Assembly: GCA_963702175.1 (NCBI GenBank)
Contig: OY969721.1
Span: 496,001 to 560,000, forward strand
Length of the DNA: 64,000 nt
Direction of reading: 5' to 3'
Origin: VRUE01 sp963702175
Lineage (GTDB): Bacteria > Actinomycetota > Thermoleophilia > Solirubrobacterales > 70-9
Shown: piece by piece, positions 44,506 to 53,887 of the stretch
How the letters are laid out: each line of letters begins with the position of its first letter
Position numbering within the stretch: position 1 is the stretch's first letter
Notes under the pieces: model-generated
Seen by the model: only the letters and a program-made list of their open reading frames with translations
Databases searched by the model: none
Told to the model about the DNA's origin: nothing
Program-made: the position numbers and the translations under genes

Positions 44506-44556
44506 GGACAAAGCCTAGTTCTGGTCTGGTGATCGTGATGACCACCGCCGCCATGG

Positions 44557-44583
44557 TTTGAGATCACAGATTGTGATCTCAAA
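44557..44583. promoter_or_regulatory. Perfect 12-bp inverted repeat upstream of scpA
   Basis: Arms TTTGAGATCACA (44557-44568) and TGTGATCTCAAA (44572-44583) flank a GAT loop, about 50 bp before scpA and 160 bp after trpS. An operator or a terminator is possible. AT-rich compared with its surroundings. Confidence 0.55.
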
Positions 44584-44671
44584 GACTCCGGATCTGTCGG
44601 CGGCGGCGAGCCCCTACTGGTCCTGACAGACGGCATCACCCCTCAGAGTGCCAGTCGCATCGGTTGCGATC

Positions 44672-44735
44672 GGCGCATCCGACTTTGACCACACCAGAGT
44701 GGGGTGAATGTCGGCTGCGCGGCCTCGATTGACCC
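44672..44735. repeat. Family C hairpin repeat, copy 2 (3' of trpS)
   Basis: Nearly identical to 17497-17560; the differences are one shifted base in each of the two loop-proximal arms and a G/A change. It begins nine bases after the trpS stop. Copy 1 sits similarly after ribH. Confidence 0.75.
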
Positions 44736-44744
44736 GGGGCGGGA

Positions 44745-45740
44745 CTATTTTGGGCCGATGCCCATCCGGTCGCGGACCTCGGCGAGAGTCGGCGAGGCGA
44801 TCGCGCGCGCCTTCTCGGCCCCGGCGGTGAGCGCCGCCTCCAGCGCCGCCTCCTCCGGGCGCAGTTCCGCGTAGCGCTCGCGGACCGGGGCGAGGAAGTC
44901 GACCACCGTCTCGGCCACCGCCTTCTTGAAGTCGCCGTAGCCGGTGCCCCCGAACTCACGCTCGACATCCGCCTGGTCGGTGCCTCGGGCAACGGCGAGG
45001 ATGTCGATCAGGTTGCTGATCCCCGGCTTCTCGGGCAAACGGACGATCTCGCGCCCGGAGTCGGTCACGGCCGAGCCGAACTTCTTGCGGATCGCGTCCG
45101 GCTCGTCGAGGACGAGGACAGTGCCCTGCTCGGTGCCGCCCGTGGTCGACATCTTCCGCTCCGGCTCCTGCAGGTCCATGATCCGGGCGCCAACCTCAGG
45201 GATACGCATCTCCGGCACGACCAGCGTCTCGCCGAAGCGCTCGTTGAAGCGGCGGGCGATCTCCCGCATCAGCTCAACGTGCTGGCGCTGGTCGTCCCCG
45301 ACCGGCACCTCGGTCGCCTTGTAGGCGAGCACGTCGGCGGCCATCAGCACTGGGTAGAAGAAGAGAGCGGCAGGGACAAGCTCGCGCTGCTTAGCCGACT
45401 TGTCCTTGAACTGGTGCATGCGGTTGAGGTCGCCGTGGGCGGTGACCGCCGAGAGCAGCCAGGTCAGCTCGGTGTGCTCGCGCACGTCGGACTGGCGGAA
45501 GAGGATGCAGCGCTCAGGATCTAGTCCCGCCGCCAGCAGGATCGCCGTCGTGTCGTACAGGCGTTCACGAAGCTCAACCGGGTCGTATTCGACTGAGATC
45601 GCGTGCAGGTCGACGATGCAGAAAATCGCCGGATCGCCCCGGTCCTGACCCTCGACGTACTGGCGGACCGCGCCGATGTAGTTGCCGAGGTGCTTGCGAC
45701 CGGTCGGTTGGATGCCGGAGAAGATGATCGGAGCGGGCAT
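44745..45740 (-). CDS. trpS: Tryptophanyl-tRNA synthetase
   Basis: 331-residue class I synthetase: HIGH-type motif KHLGNYIGA near 16-24 and KMSKS-type ERKMSTTGG near 193-201; VGDDQRQHVELMREIARRFN recognises the family. Last gene before the ScpA operon. It follows an ORF6N gene that looks acquired. Confidence 0.95.
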   Translation of the reverse strand: MPAPIIFSGIQPTGRKHLGNYIGAVRQYVEGQDRGDPAIFCIVDLHAISVEYDPVELRERLYDTTAILLAAGLDPERCILFRQSDVREHTELTWLLSAVTAHGDLNRMHQFKDKSAKQRELVPAALFFYPVLMAADVLAYKATEVPVGDDQRQHVELMREIARRFNERFGETLVVPEMRIPEVGARIMDLQEPERKMSTTGGTEQGTVLVLDEPDAIRKKFGSAVTDSGREIVRLPEKPGISNLIDILAVARGTDQADVEREFGGTGYGDFKKAVAETVVDFLAPVRERYAELRPEEAALEAALTAGAEKARAIASPTLAEVRDRMGIGPK

Positions 45741-45742
45741 CG

Positions 45743-46318
45743 CTACTTCTTGCCGTTCTCTGGCGGACTGAATCCGAGCGGATGCTTTCGCTTGGGTGGC
45801 ACAGGAGTTGCCAGCTGCCTTAGGGCTTTGAAGATCGCCACCAGATGTTTCTCATGCTCTCCAAGCTTTCCAGCTGTCCTTGCCTCTAGATCATCGATTC
45901 GCGTCTCAAGCGCTTTGTAGTTGGTTGCGGCGCGACGCATCTCTATGAAGGCCCGCATGATTGCGATGTTCGCGGCTACCGCCCTACCACTGCGAAGAAC
46001 ACTCGAAAGCATCGCGACCCCTTGCTCGGTAAAGACATAAGGGGGATAGCGACGACCCCCGTGCCCACTCGAGATGCCAATTTGGCTTCTCAAATCTGCA
46101 TATTCGTCTTTTGTGAGCTGAAACATGAAGTCAGAGGGGAAACGCTCTTCGTTACGGCGAACTGCTCTTGTCAACGCGCCCGTCTCAACCCCATACAGCT
46201 CGGCGAGATCCTGATCGAGCATTACCTGGTGTTCCCTGATCACCAGAATCCTGGCCTGAACCGCGGCGACTGAGACAACTGCGAGGTCGGAACTCTTTGT
46301 CTGCGCTTTGGGTGGCAT
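45743..46318 (-). CDS. ORF6N-domain protein
   Basis: 191 residues from ATG 46318. The ORF6N domain is clear: ILVIREHQVMLDQDLAELYG, then TRAVRRNEERFPSDFMFQLT and YPPYVFTEQGVAMLSSVL. These DNA-binding domains are common in phages and mobile islands; a coiled coil (ETRIDDLEARTAGKLGEHEK) follows. AT-richer codon use than the flanking genes supports transfer. Target unknown. Confidence 0.82.
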   Translation of the reverse strand: MPPKAQTKSSDLAVVSVAAVQARILVIREHQVMLDQDLAELYGVETGALTRAVRRNEERFPSDFMFQLTKDEYADLRSQIGISSGHGGRRYPPYVFTEQGVAMLSSVLRSGRAVAANIAIMRAFIEMRRAATNYKALETRIDDLEARTAGKLGEHEKHLVAIFKALRQLATPVPPKRKHPLGFSPPENGKK

Positions 46319-46362
46319 CTCAGCAAGAGTGGCAAGCGAACCGGCGGACATTGGGCGGCAGC

Positions 46363-47964
46363 TTATGCAGGCTCAGCCGCGGACGCCTCGGCACTTGGCG
46401 CAACCGGCTCGGCGTAGCCGGCGTTGGCGCCGTGGCCGCACTCGCCGGCTTGGGCCGTGCCGCGGGTGGGGATCGCTTCTACCCGGCGGCGCGGGTTCTC
46501 GATCCAGAGACCGGAGACGATGCCGCCGGCGATCATCAGGAGGCCGGCGATGCCGATGCCGAGGTGGAAGGCGTCGGTGGAGGCCTCGGGGGCTGCTGCG
46601 GTCAACGGGCCGGAGGCGATCTCGGCGCCGGCGCTGGCGTCGAACTGGGCCGAGATCACGGCGCCGAGCACGGCGATCGCCAGCAGGCCGGCGACCCGGG
46701 AGACGCCGTTGTTGATCCCGGAGGCGATCCCTACGTGGCGTTCCTCGACCGAGTCGAGCACGGTGGCGGTGAGCGGCGCCACCGTCGCCGCCAGGCCGAG
46801 ACCAAAGACGACGATGGCGGGCAAGACGTCGGCCACGTAGGCGGAATCGGCGTCGACCCGCAGCAGCAAGAGCAGCCCGATTCCGCCGACGATCGGGCCG
46901 GCGCACATCGGCATCCGCGGCCCCACGCCGGAGGCGATCCTGCCGAAGCGCGGCGAGAGGAGGAAGAGCAGCACCGAGATCGGCGTCGTCGCCAGGCCCG
47001 CCTCGAGCGCCGAGTAGCCGGACACCTGCTGCAGGTAGAGGCCGACGAAGAAGAGGCCGCCGATCAGCCCGGCGTAGGCGGTGAGCGTGGTCAGGTTGGC
47101 GACGGCGAAGTTGCGGATCCTGAACAGGCCGAAGTCGAGCATCGGGTGCCGGGCGCGGGCCTCGCGGAGGACGAACAGCGCGAAGCAGGCCACTCCGCCG
47201 ACCAGCGGGACCCAGACCAGCGGGTCGCCCCAACCGTGGCCCGGCTGTTCGATCAGGGCGAAGACCGGGCCCGCCAGACCGGCAGCCGAGAGCCCGATTC
47301 CCGCCCAATCGATGCCGCGGAACGCCTCCGGGTCGCGGCTCTCTCGCACCGCGTGCAGGGTCAGCGCCACGGTGAAGGCGATCAGGGGGATGTTGACCCA
47401 GAAGATCGCCCGCCAGGAAATGGCGTCGATTAGGGCGCCGCCGCCGGCCGGGCCGATCACGGTCGCGATCCCGGTCCAGGCAGTCCAGGTGCCGACCGCC
47501 TTGCCGCGCGCCGCTCCCTCGAAGGTGGCGGCGACGATGGCGAGAGAGCCCGGCACCAGGAGCGCCCCGGCGATCCCCTGCAGCGCCCGGGCGGCGACCA
47601 GGAACTCGTCGGAGGGGGCGATCGCGCAGAGGACCGAGGTGGCGCCAAATGAGATCAGGCCGATGACGAAAACCCGCCGCCGGCCGAACTGGTCGCCGAG
47701 CGAGCCGCCGACCAGAAGCAGCGAGACCATGGTGAGCATGTAGGCCTCGACCATCCACTGCTGCCCGGCGAGCCCGGCGTCGAGATCCTCCGCGACGGCG
47801 GGAAGCGCCACGTTGACCACGGTCCCGTCGAGAAAGACGACCGTGGAGCCGAGGATCGTCGCGACCAGCGTCAGACGCTGCTGTCGGGTCACCCGAGTGA
47901 GCTTACGGACCTCTGGCCCTTCCCCATCCGTACTCAGAGCGAGGTCGAATGCGAAACGGGCCAT
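46363..47964 (-). CDS. DHA2-family MFS multidrug exporter
   Basis: 533 residues with about fourteen membrane helices: FLDGTVVNVALPAVAEDL (motif D1) near 44, GSLGDQFGRRRVF (motif A) near 88 and VIGPAGGGALIDAISWR (motif C) near 163. Such EmrB/QacA proteins export drugs or lipids by proton antiport. Its ATG overlaps the divergent peptidase gene by 16 bp; GTG 47892 is an alternative start. Confidence 0.88.
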   Translation of the reverse strand: MARFAFDLALSTDGEGPEVRKLTRVTRQQRLTLVATILGSTVVFLDGTVVNVALPAVAEDLDAGLAGQQWMVEAYMLTMVSLLLVGGSLGDQFGRRRVFVIGLISFGATSVLCAIAPSDEFLVAARALQGIAGALLVPGSLAIVAATFEGAARGKAVGTWTAWTGIATVIGPAGGGALIDAISWRAIFWVNIPLIAFTVALTLHAVRESRDPEAFRGIDWAGIGLSAAGLAGPVFALIEQPGHGWGDPLVWVPLVGGVACFALFVLREARARHPMLDFGLFRIRNFAVANLTTLTAYAGLIGGLFFVGLYLQQVSGYSALEAGLATTPISVLLFLLSPRFGRIASGVGPRMPMCAGPIVGGIGLLLLLRVDADSAYVADVLPAIVVFGLGLAATVAPLTATVLDSVEERHVGIASGINNGVSRVAGLLAIAVLGAVISAQFDASAGAEIASGPLTAAAPEASTDAFHLGIGIAGLLMIAGGIVSGLWIENPRRRVEAIPTRGTAQAGECGHGANAGYAEPVAPSAEASAAEPA

Positions 47965-49652
47965 CGCACACGGGGCTGCTGCGGGCGACCGCCCTGGCGT
48001 TCGCTTGCTCCTGCGTCGTCACGGTCCCCACTGCGACGGCGAAGTTCCCGGGGCTATTCGGAGCCAACGGGGTGTCGGCGCCGGGGTCTCCCTATAGCTA
48101 TAGGGCTCTTTCGCCTCGGACCGACGACGACCGTCTCACGGTCATCGCCCAGATCGACTCCCGCCGGGACCGAATCAGCCGCTGGTGGTACTTGCGCGGT
48201 GCCTACCAGGTGCCGGCACTGACCTACGACGGCAGTGGAAGTGGGATCTCCGCCGATGGCGGCACCCTCGTCCTTAGTCGCTTCTCCTGGATCTACCCGC
48301 CGCGGAACTCGGGCTTCGCGATCCTCGACACCGACCTCAACCTCCGCCACCCGGTGGGCGCAGGCGAACGCCGTCCCCCTCATGCGATCACGCGTGTGAA
48401 CTTCCCGGACAGCTTCACCTTCCACGCGATCTCGCCGGACGGCTCGACGATCTACCTGAGCGAGCACCTCGCCCGCTTCGTCAGCGGGCCCGTGCGGATC
48501 CGCGCCCTCGACGCGAGCAGCGGAGAGCTGCTGCCACCCGCCGCGGTCGGTCCCTCCACGAGGGAGAGGCGCGCGCGGGGTGTGCCGATCGCCCGAGCGA
48601 CGAGCCGCGATGGTCGCTGGGCTTACACCCTCTACACCGGCTACAAACCGCGGCCCGGACGCCTCTCGCTCACCCGCCGAGCCTTCGTCCATGCGCTCGA
48701 CACGGTCACGGGGCGCGCTGCCCGAATTGACCTTCCCCAACTCGACGGTCACCTGAACCCCTTCAACCTCGCCCTCCGACCGAGACAGGCCGGCCGAACG
48801 CTTACCGTGCTCAGTGCCCCGCCCACACTGCCCGCCTCGCGACCGCTACTTGCCATCGACACGCAGGCCCTCGAAATCCATAAACCGGGCGCTCACAAGT
48901 TCGCCACCTTCCTGCCCTGGCCATCGTTCAATTCGACACAACGGCGATTCCTCGACTTCACCCAGACTCCGCGTCGCCCCGGCAACCTGCTCGCCCGCCG
49001 CGGAGTCGCCGGACGCTCCGCGGAAGGACGCCCGATCGGGCTTCTGCAGCGAGGTGACCCTGCGATCGACGGCGAGGTGCTGGTCTTTGGCTGCGTCCAC
49101 GGCGACGAGTGCGCGGCGAGGGAGATCCAGCCGCTTGCACCTGGCAGTGGCTGCCCAGACCCAGCTTCAGACGTCTACCTCGTCCCCAACCTCAATCCGG
49201 ATGGCTACACGCTCGGCACCCGCCTCAACGGGCGCGGCGTCGACCTCAATCGCAACTTCCTGGCTGGATGGAAGCCGATCGGCAGGCGAGGGAGCCCACA
49301 GTACTCCGGGCCGCGACCCTTCTCGGAGCCCGAGACGCGCCTCGCCGCCCGCATCGTCGAACGGCTGCGGCCCGAGGTGACAATCTGGTTCCACCAGCAC
49401 TACGCGCCGAAGCCGCTGGTCCGCGCTTGGGGCCAGAGCGTCCCCGCGGCGCGTCGCTTCGCCCGGCTGGCCAAGCTGCCCTTCCGCCGCCTGCCCTGGC
49501 TGGCGGGGACGGCGCCGCACTGGCAGAACCACCGCTTCGGCGATGCCGCCTCGTTCGTGGTCGAGATGCCGCACGGCGCCATCTCGAGGCGCGTCCTGGG
49601 ACGACTCGGAGGAGCGGTGGTGCGCCTCGGCAGGGAAGTGGGCGAAGATTGA
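47949..49652 (+). CDS. Secreted beta-propeller / M14 metallocarboxypeptidase fusion
   Basis: 567 residues. Signal peptide (hydrophobic 10-28, then TATA-KF). Residues about 45-330 hold repeated DGSTIYLSE- and DGRWAYT-type blades of a propeller. The C-terminal M14 domain has zinc ligands in GCVHGDECA near 382 and FHQH near 480, NPDGY and VDLNRNF near 430, and the catalytic glutamate in VVEMPHG near 537. Likely an exported cell-wall or peptide hydrolase. Confidence 0.82.
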   Translation: MRNGPSHTGLLRATALAFACSCVVTVPTATAKFPGLFGANGVSAPGSPYSYRALSPRTDDDRLTVIAQIDSRRDRISRWWYLRGAYQVPALTYDGSGSGISADGGTLVLSRFSWIYPPRNSGFAILDTDLNLRHPVGAGERRPPHAITRVNFPDSFTFHAISPDGSTIYLSEHLARFVSGPVRIRALDASSGELLPPAAVGPSTRERRARGVPIARATSRDGRWAYTLYTGYKPRPGRLSLTRRAFVHALDTVTGRAARIDLPQLDGHLNPFNLALRPRQAGRTLTVLSAPPTLPASRPLLAIDTQALEIHKPGAHKFATFLPWPSFNSTQRRFLDFTQTPRRPGNLLARRGVAGRSAEGRPIGLLQRGDPAIDGEVLVFGCVHGDECAAREIQPLAPGSGCPDPASDVYLVPNLNPDGYTLGTRLNGRGVDLNRNFLAGWKPIGRRGSPQYSGPRPFSEPETRLAARIVERLRPEVTIWFHQHYAPKPLVRAWGQSVPAARRFARLAKLPFRRLPWLAGTAPHWQNHRFGDAASFVVEMPHGAISRRVLGRLGGAVVRLGREVGED

Positions 49653-49676
49653 GATGTCTCCTGGAAGAGGTGAAGG

Positions 49677-50249
49677 TTGGGTTCTGAGAGCGGCACGGTC
49701 GAGTGGGTCGGTTGGCGAGAGCCGCAATCAGCGGCCGCAGAGAGGAAGCTCGTCCGCGAGGCCCAACGTGGATCCCAAGAGGCGATCACGGGCCTCTACG
49801 CCACCCACTGGCGCCGTGCCCACCAGGCGGCGTACCTCGTCGTCCACGACGCCGCCGCGGCGGAGGACATCGCCCAGGACGCCTTCCTCGCCGCGATCGA
49901 CGCGCTTGATCGCTTCGACCGCCGCCGCCCGTTCGGCTCCTGGCTGCACCGGATCGTCGTCAACCGGGCGATCGATTGGGGGCGGCGCGAAGCGCTGCGG
50001 CGCACGGTCGACGACCCGACCTCGCACGCCGATGCCTCACAGCCGCCAGAAGCCGTCGGCGAAGACCTGATGGCGGCACTCGCCCAACTCCCGGTCGACC
50101 AGCGAGCGGTGGTCGTGCTCAGGTACCTGCTCGACTACAAGCCGGGAGAGGTCGCGCGCATGCTCGAGCTGCCGCGCGGGACCGTCAACTCGCGGCTGCG
50201 GCGCGCCCTCGACCGGCTCGGCGATCTGCTCGCGGAGGTGGAGCAGTGA
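49677..50249 (+). CDS. ECF-family RNA polymerase sigma factor
   Basis: 190 residues. Region 2: YLVVHDAAAAEDIAQDAFLAAIDALDRF; region 4: LPVDQRAVVVLRYLLDYKPGEVARMLELPRGTVNSRLRRAL. The TTG start has GAGG six bases upstream. It overlaps the downstream membrane protein as GTGA, typical of sigma/anti-sigma pairs. Confidence 0.88.
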   Translation: MGSESGTVEWVGWREPQSAAAERKLVREAQRGSQEAITGLYATHWRRAHQAAYLVVHDAAAAEDIAQDAFLAAIDALDRFDRRRPFGSWLHRIVVNRAIDWGRREALRRTVDDPTSHADASQPPEAVGEDLMAALAQLPVDQRAVVVLRYLLDYKPGEVARMLELPRGTVNSRLRRALDRLGDLLAEVEQ

Positions 50250-51463
50250 ACGAGAACCGCCTGCGAGAACTGTTGCGGGAGACGCCGGCCCCGGATGCGG
50301 GCGAGGCGGAGCGCCGAGGCCGGCGGCTGGTCGAGACCGCGTTCGAGCAGCGCGAACCGCGCCGACAAGCGACGCTGCCGCGCCTCGCCGTGACCTTCGC
50401 CGCGGCCACGCTGCTCGCCGCCCTTCTCCTCACCCCAGCGGGCGCGGCGGTGCGCGACTGGATCGACGACGCCCTTACAGTCGGCGTGCGCGACGCGGAG
50501 CCGGCCCTGACCGAGATCCCCGGTGGCGGGCGACTGCTGGTCAGCTCGCCGGAAGGATCCTGGGTCGTCCAGCCCGACGGCTCCCGTCGCCTGCTAGGCG
50601 AGTATCCAGAGGCGACCTGGTCCCCGCGCGGCCTCTTCGTCGGCACCGCCTCGGGACACATGCTGAGCGCGGTCGAGCCGGACGGGACCGTGCGTTGGTC
50701 GCTCTCGGCGGACGCGCCGGTGACCGACGTGCGCTGGTCGCCCTCGGGGGAACGGATCGCCTACCGGGCTGGCTCGGCGCTGCGGGTCGTGGCGGGAGAC
50801 GGGACGGACAACGTCCTGATCGATCGGAGCGTCGCGCCCGTGGCACCGGCCTGGCTGCCGCTGGGGCCGCACTTCATCACCTACGTGGACGCCGGGGGCA
50901 CACTGCGGATGGTCAACCCGGACACCGGTGAGGCTTTCGGCTCCTCCCCAGCCTCCCGCAAGGCAGTGGAGCTCGACTGGGCCCGCGACGGATCCCGGCT
51001 GCTCGAAGTGACGCCCCGCTCGCTGCGGCTTCACGACGTCATGCTCAGCAAGCTCGTCGTACGGCTGAACCCGGGTCCGCCCCGCCGTGTCGCCTTGCCG
51101 TCCGCCGCCACGGTGAGGACAGCCGCCTTCTCACCCGATGGTCGCTCCCTCGCGGTCCTCCTCCAGCTGCCCGCACGAGATCGACAGCCGGCCCACAGCG
51201 AGCTTTACCTGATGAACCGGGCCGGCACCTCCCAACGTCTGCTCTTCACTGCCCCGGGTCTGCTCTCCTCTCTCTCCTGGTCGCCGGACGGGACGCGTCT
51301 CCTGATCGCCTGGCCGGACGCCGACCAGTGGCTCTTCATCCCGGCCGAAGGCCGGGGTCGGGGCCGGGTACGAGCGATCGGCGGGATCTCCGGGGAGTTC
51401 GCCCCCGGCTCGCCAGAGCGCGCCATCTTTCCCCTGATCGACGGCTGGTGCTGCGAGCGCTGA
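50246..51463 (+). CDS. Membrane-anchored beta-propeller protein, probable anti-sigma factor
   Basis: 405 residues from GTG 50246 (GGAGGTGGAGCA upstream). A cytosolic N-terminus of about 45 residues precedes one membrane helix (46-66) and an outside domain with blades such as TDVRWSPSGERIAYRAG, TAAFSPDGRSLAVLL and SSLSWSPDGTRLLIAW. The layout fits an anti-sigma factor whose propeller senses an external signal. No classic zinc-binding anti-sigma motif is seen. Confidence 0.7.
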   Translation: MNENRLRELLRETPAPDAGEAERRGRRLVETAFEQREPRRQATLPRLAVTFAAATLLAALLLTPAGAAVRDWIDDALTVGVRDAEPALTEIPGGGRLLVSSPEGSWVVQPDGSRRLLGEYPEATWSPRGLFVGTASGHMLSAVEPDGTVRWSLSADAPVTDVRWSPSGERIAYRAGSALRVVAGDGTDNVLIDRSVAPVAPAWLPLGPHFITYVDAGGTLRMVNPDTGEAFGSSPASRKAVELDWARDGSRLLEVTPRSLRLHDVMLSKLVVRLNPGPPRRVALPSAATVRTAAFSPDGRSLAVLLQLPARDRQPAHSELYLMNRAGTSQRLLFTAPGLLSSLSWSPDGTRLLIAWPDADQWLFIPAEGRGRGRVRAIGGISGEFAPGSPERAIFPLIDGWCCER

Positions 51464-52252
51464 TCAGGCGCTCGCCTCCACGCCCTCCGGCTCACGCAAC
51501 TGCTGCGCCGGGGTGAAGAAGTTGCGATAGGCGAGCGTCGTCGCGACGAGGCCGGCGATTGCGACGCTGCCCAGCAGGGCGTAGAGGAGGATCAGCTGCA
51601 GGCGCACCGCATCGGTCGGGTCGGCGCCAGCGAGCAGCATGCCGACCATCGTCCCGGGGAAGAAGATCAGTCCGGTGGTCTTGGTCGAGTCGATCAGGGC
51701 GATCATTCCGGAGCGAAGGGCACGCCGGACGAACGGAGCGGCGGCTTCCTGGGCCGTCGCGCCCAGGGCCAGCGTGGCCTCGATCTTTCCCCGTGCCTCG
51801 TGAAGCTCGTCGCCGAGCCGGTTGAGCGCGACGGCGGAAGCCGTCATCGCGTTGCCGATCACCATCCCGCCGACTGGAACGAGGTAGCGCGGGGTCGCTT
51901 CGAAGACGCCGAGGGCAACGACGAGCACCAAGGTGGTCCCGCCGGCAAGCGCAAGGCCGGCCAGCAGGGGCCAGAAAGCGCCGGGAACCCTCTCGGCGCG
52001 ATGGCGCGCTGTGAGAGCACCGAAGAGCACCATCACGATGAGCAGTGCCAGCACCAGCCAGATCGTGTCGGCCTCGAAGATCAGCTCGATCGCGTAGCCG
52101 ATCGCGGTCAGTTGCACGAAGGAGCGGACCGTGGCCACGAGGATGTCCTGCTCGAGATCGGCTCGACGCCAGAACGAGATCGCGGCGGCAAGGGCGACGA
52201 GGGCGAGGCTCGCCGCGACCTCCCCGAGCGAGACCTGGATCGAGGTGCTCAC
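51464..52252 (-). CDS. fetB: FetB-type (UPF0014) ABC transporter permease
   Basis: 262 residues with about seven membrane helices and the family motifs RSFVQLTAIGYAIELIF near 43, VPVGGMVIGNAMTASAVALNR near 125 and FFPGTMVGMLLAGADP. FetAB in E. coli exports iron and helps in oxidative stress. It abuts the stop of the beta-propeller gene with no spacer. Confidence 0.88.
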   Translation of the reverse strand: MSTSIQVSLGEVAASLALVALAAAISFWRRADLEQDILVATVRSFVQLTAIGYAIELIFEADTIWLVLALLIVMVLFGALTARHRAERVPGAFWPLLAGLALAGGTTLVLVVALGVFEATPRYLVPVGGMVIGNAMTASAVALNRLGDELHEARGKIEATLALGATAQEAAAPFVRRALRSGMIALIDSTKTTGLIFFPGTMVGMLLAGADPTDAVRLQLILLYALLGSVAIAGLVATTLAYRNFFTPAQQLREPEGVEASA

Positions 52253-52905
52253 ACCAGCACCTCTCCCAGCGGACCCGCCTCGATCGCTTGGCCGGCATCG
52301 AGCCTCACGACCCAGTCGCTCAGACGCCGCGCCTGGTCGGGGTCGTGGCTCACCAGGACGATCGAGATCTCGAGCTCGCGGCGTAGCTTGTCCAGCGTCG
52401 CCTCGATCGCGTCGCGCACCGCCTGGTCGAGCGCCGAAGTGGGCTCGTCGAGCAGCAGGACAGCAGGCCTCTGGGCAAGCGAGCGCGCCAGCATCGCGCG
52501 CTGCTGCTCCCCGACCGAGAGGCGGGAGACGTCACGGTCGGCGAGCTCGGGATCGAGGCCGGCGAGGCGCAGGCAGTGCTCGGCATCGAGCTCCTCGTCG
52601 GCGAGCCGGGCGGCAAAGCGAAGGTTCGATTCGACGGTCCCCTCGAGCAGCGCCGGCAACTGGGGCACCAGCGAGACCTCACGCCGCAGCCTCAGCGGGT
52701 CGTACTCGACCAGGGGCCGGTCGCGATAGGAGATCTCGCCGCGAGTGGGGTCGGCCAGCCGGTTGAGCAGGCGCAGCAGCGTCGACTTACCGCTGCCGGA
52801 GGGGCCGATCACCGCCGTCGCCCCAAGCGGGAACACCGCGCTCACTGAATCGAGGACCCGGCGGCCGCCACGGGTGAAACCGACCTCGCGTAGATCGAAC
52901 AGCAC
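52249..52905 (-). CDS. fetA: FetA-type ABC transporter ATP-binding protein
   Basis: 218 residues from GTG 52905, the first sensible start (VLFDLREVGFTRGGRRVL). Walker A IGPSGSGKSTLLRLLNRL near 35, signature LSVGEQQRAMLARSLA and Walker B VLLLDEPTSALD. Overlaps fetB (GTGA-like). Divergent from ku by about 100 bp, which may hold both promoters. Confidence 0.88.
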   Translation of the reverse strand: MLFDLREVGFTRGGRRVLDSVSAVFPLGATAVIGPSGSGKSTLLRLLNRLADPTRGEISYRDRPLVEYDPLRLRREVSLVPQLPALLEGTVESNLRFAARLADEELDAEHCLRLAGLDPELADRDVSRLSVGEQQRAMLARSLAQRPAVLLLDEPTSALDQAVRDAIEATLDKLRRELEISIVLVSHDPDQARRLSDWVVRLDAGQAIEAGPLGEVLV

Positions 52906-53005
52906 CGGCGCATGATCGCGCGTCGGGCGCAAGATGCATCCCGCCGCGATCGGGCTCGACTGGCTCCCGGTGCCGACTGCCAGAATCCGGGTAGGTGATT
53001 TGCTG

Positions 53006-53884
53006 ATGGCGAGAGCGATTTGGAGCGGTTCGATCAGCTTCGGGCTCCTCAACGTGCCGGTGAAGCTCTACAGCGCCGTGGCCCGGCGCAGCATCGGCCT
53101 GCGCGAGATCCGCGAGTCCGACGGGACCCGCATCCGCCACCGGCGGGTCGCGGAAGGGACCGACGAGGAGGTTCCCTACGAGAAAATCATCAAGGCCTAC
53201 GAGATCTCCAAGGACCGCTACGTGCCTCTGACCAAAGAGGAGCTGGAAGCGCTGGCACCGGAGAAGAGCCGCGCGATCGAGGTGCTGGACTTCGTCGACC
53301 TCGAGGAGATCGACCCGATCTACTTCGACAGCCCCTATTACCTTGGTCCCGCCGAGGGTGCCGAGAAGGCCTACTCGCTGCTGACCCGGGCGATGGAGGA
53401 ATCGGGCAAGGTCGCGGTCGCCCGCTTCGTCTTCCGCAACAAGGAGCACTTGGCGGCTCTGCGGCCTGCCAACGGCGTCCTCACCCTGACCACGATGCGC
53501 TTCGCCGACGAGGTCGTGCCGCCTTCGGAGCTGGACGACGTGCTGCCGGCCGGCAAGCAGAAAGTCGCCAAGCGCGAGGTCGAGATGGCGGAACAGCTGA
53601 TCGACTCATTGACCCGCGACTTCGACCCCAGCGCCTACCGCGACGAGTACCGCGAGCAACTGCTGGCGCTGATCGAACGCAAGGCCGAAGGCAAGGACGT
53701 GCTCGCCGCCCCGGAGACGGAGGCGCCGAAGCCGACCAAGGCACCCGACCTGATGGCGGCGCTCGAGGAGAGCATCGCCGCCGTCAAGGGCAAGAGCGAC
53801 GGCAAGCCGGCGAAGAAACGCCGCGCGCCGGCCAAGAAAGCCGCGGGCAAACGCTCGCGGGCCAAGTCGAAGTCCTCCAAGTAA
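53006..53884 (+). CDS. ku: Ku protein for non-homologous end joining
   Basis: 292 residues from ATG 53006 (AGGTGA upstream). Bacterial Ku starts MARAIWSGSISFGLLNVPVK; the bridge and core region runs to about 250, and a Lys/Arg-rich tail (AKKRRAPAKKAAGKRSRAK) can bind DNA. It binds broken ends and recruits LigD. Three bases separate it from ligD-pol. Confidence 0.95.
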   Translation: MARAIWSGSISFGLLNVPVKLYSAVARRSIGLREIRESDGTRIRHRRVAEGTDEEVPYEKIIKAYEISKDRYVPLTKEELEALAPEKSRAIEVLDFVDLEEIDPIYFDSPYYLGPAEGAEKAYSLLTRAMEESGKVAVARFVFRNKEHLAALRPANGVLTLTTMRFADEVVPPSELDDVLPAGKQKVAKREVEMAEQLIDSLTRDFDPSAYRDEYREQLLALIERKAEGKDVLAAPETEAPKPTKAPDLMAALEESIAAVKGKSDGKPAKKRRAPAKKAAGKRSRAKSKSSK

Positions 53885-53887
53885 GCG

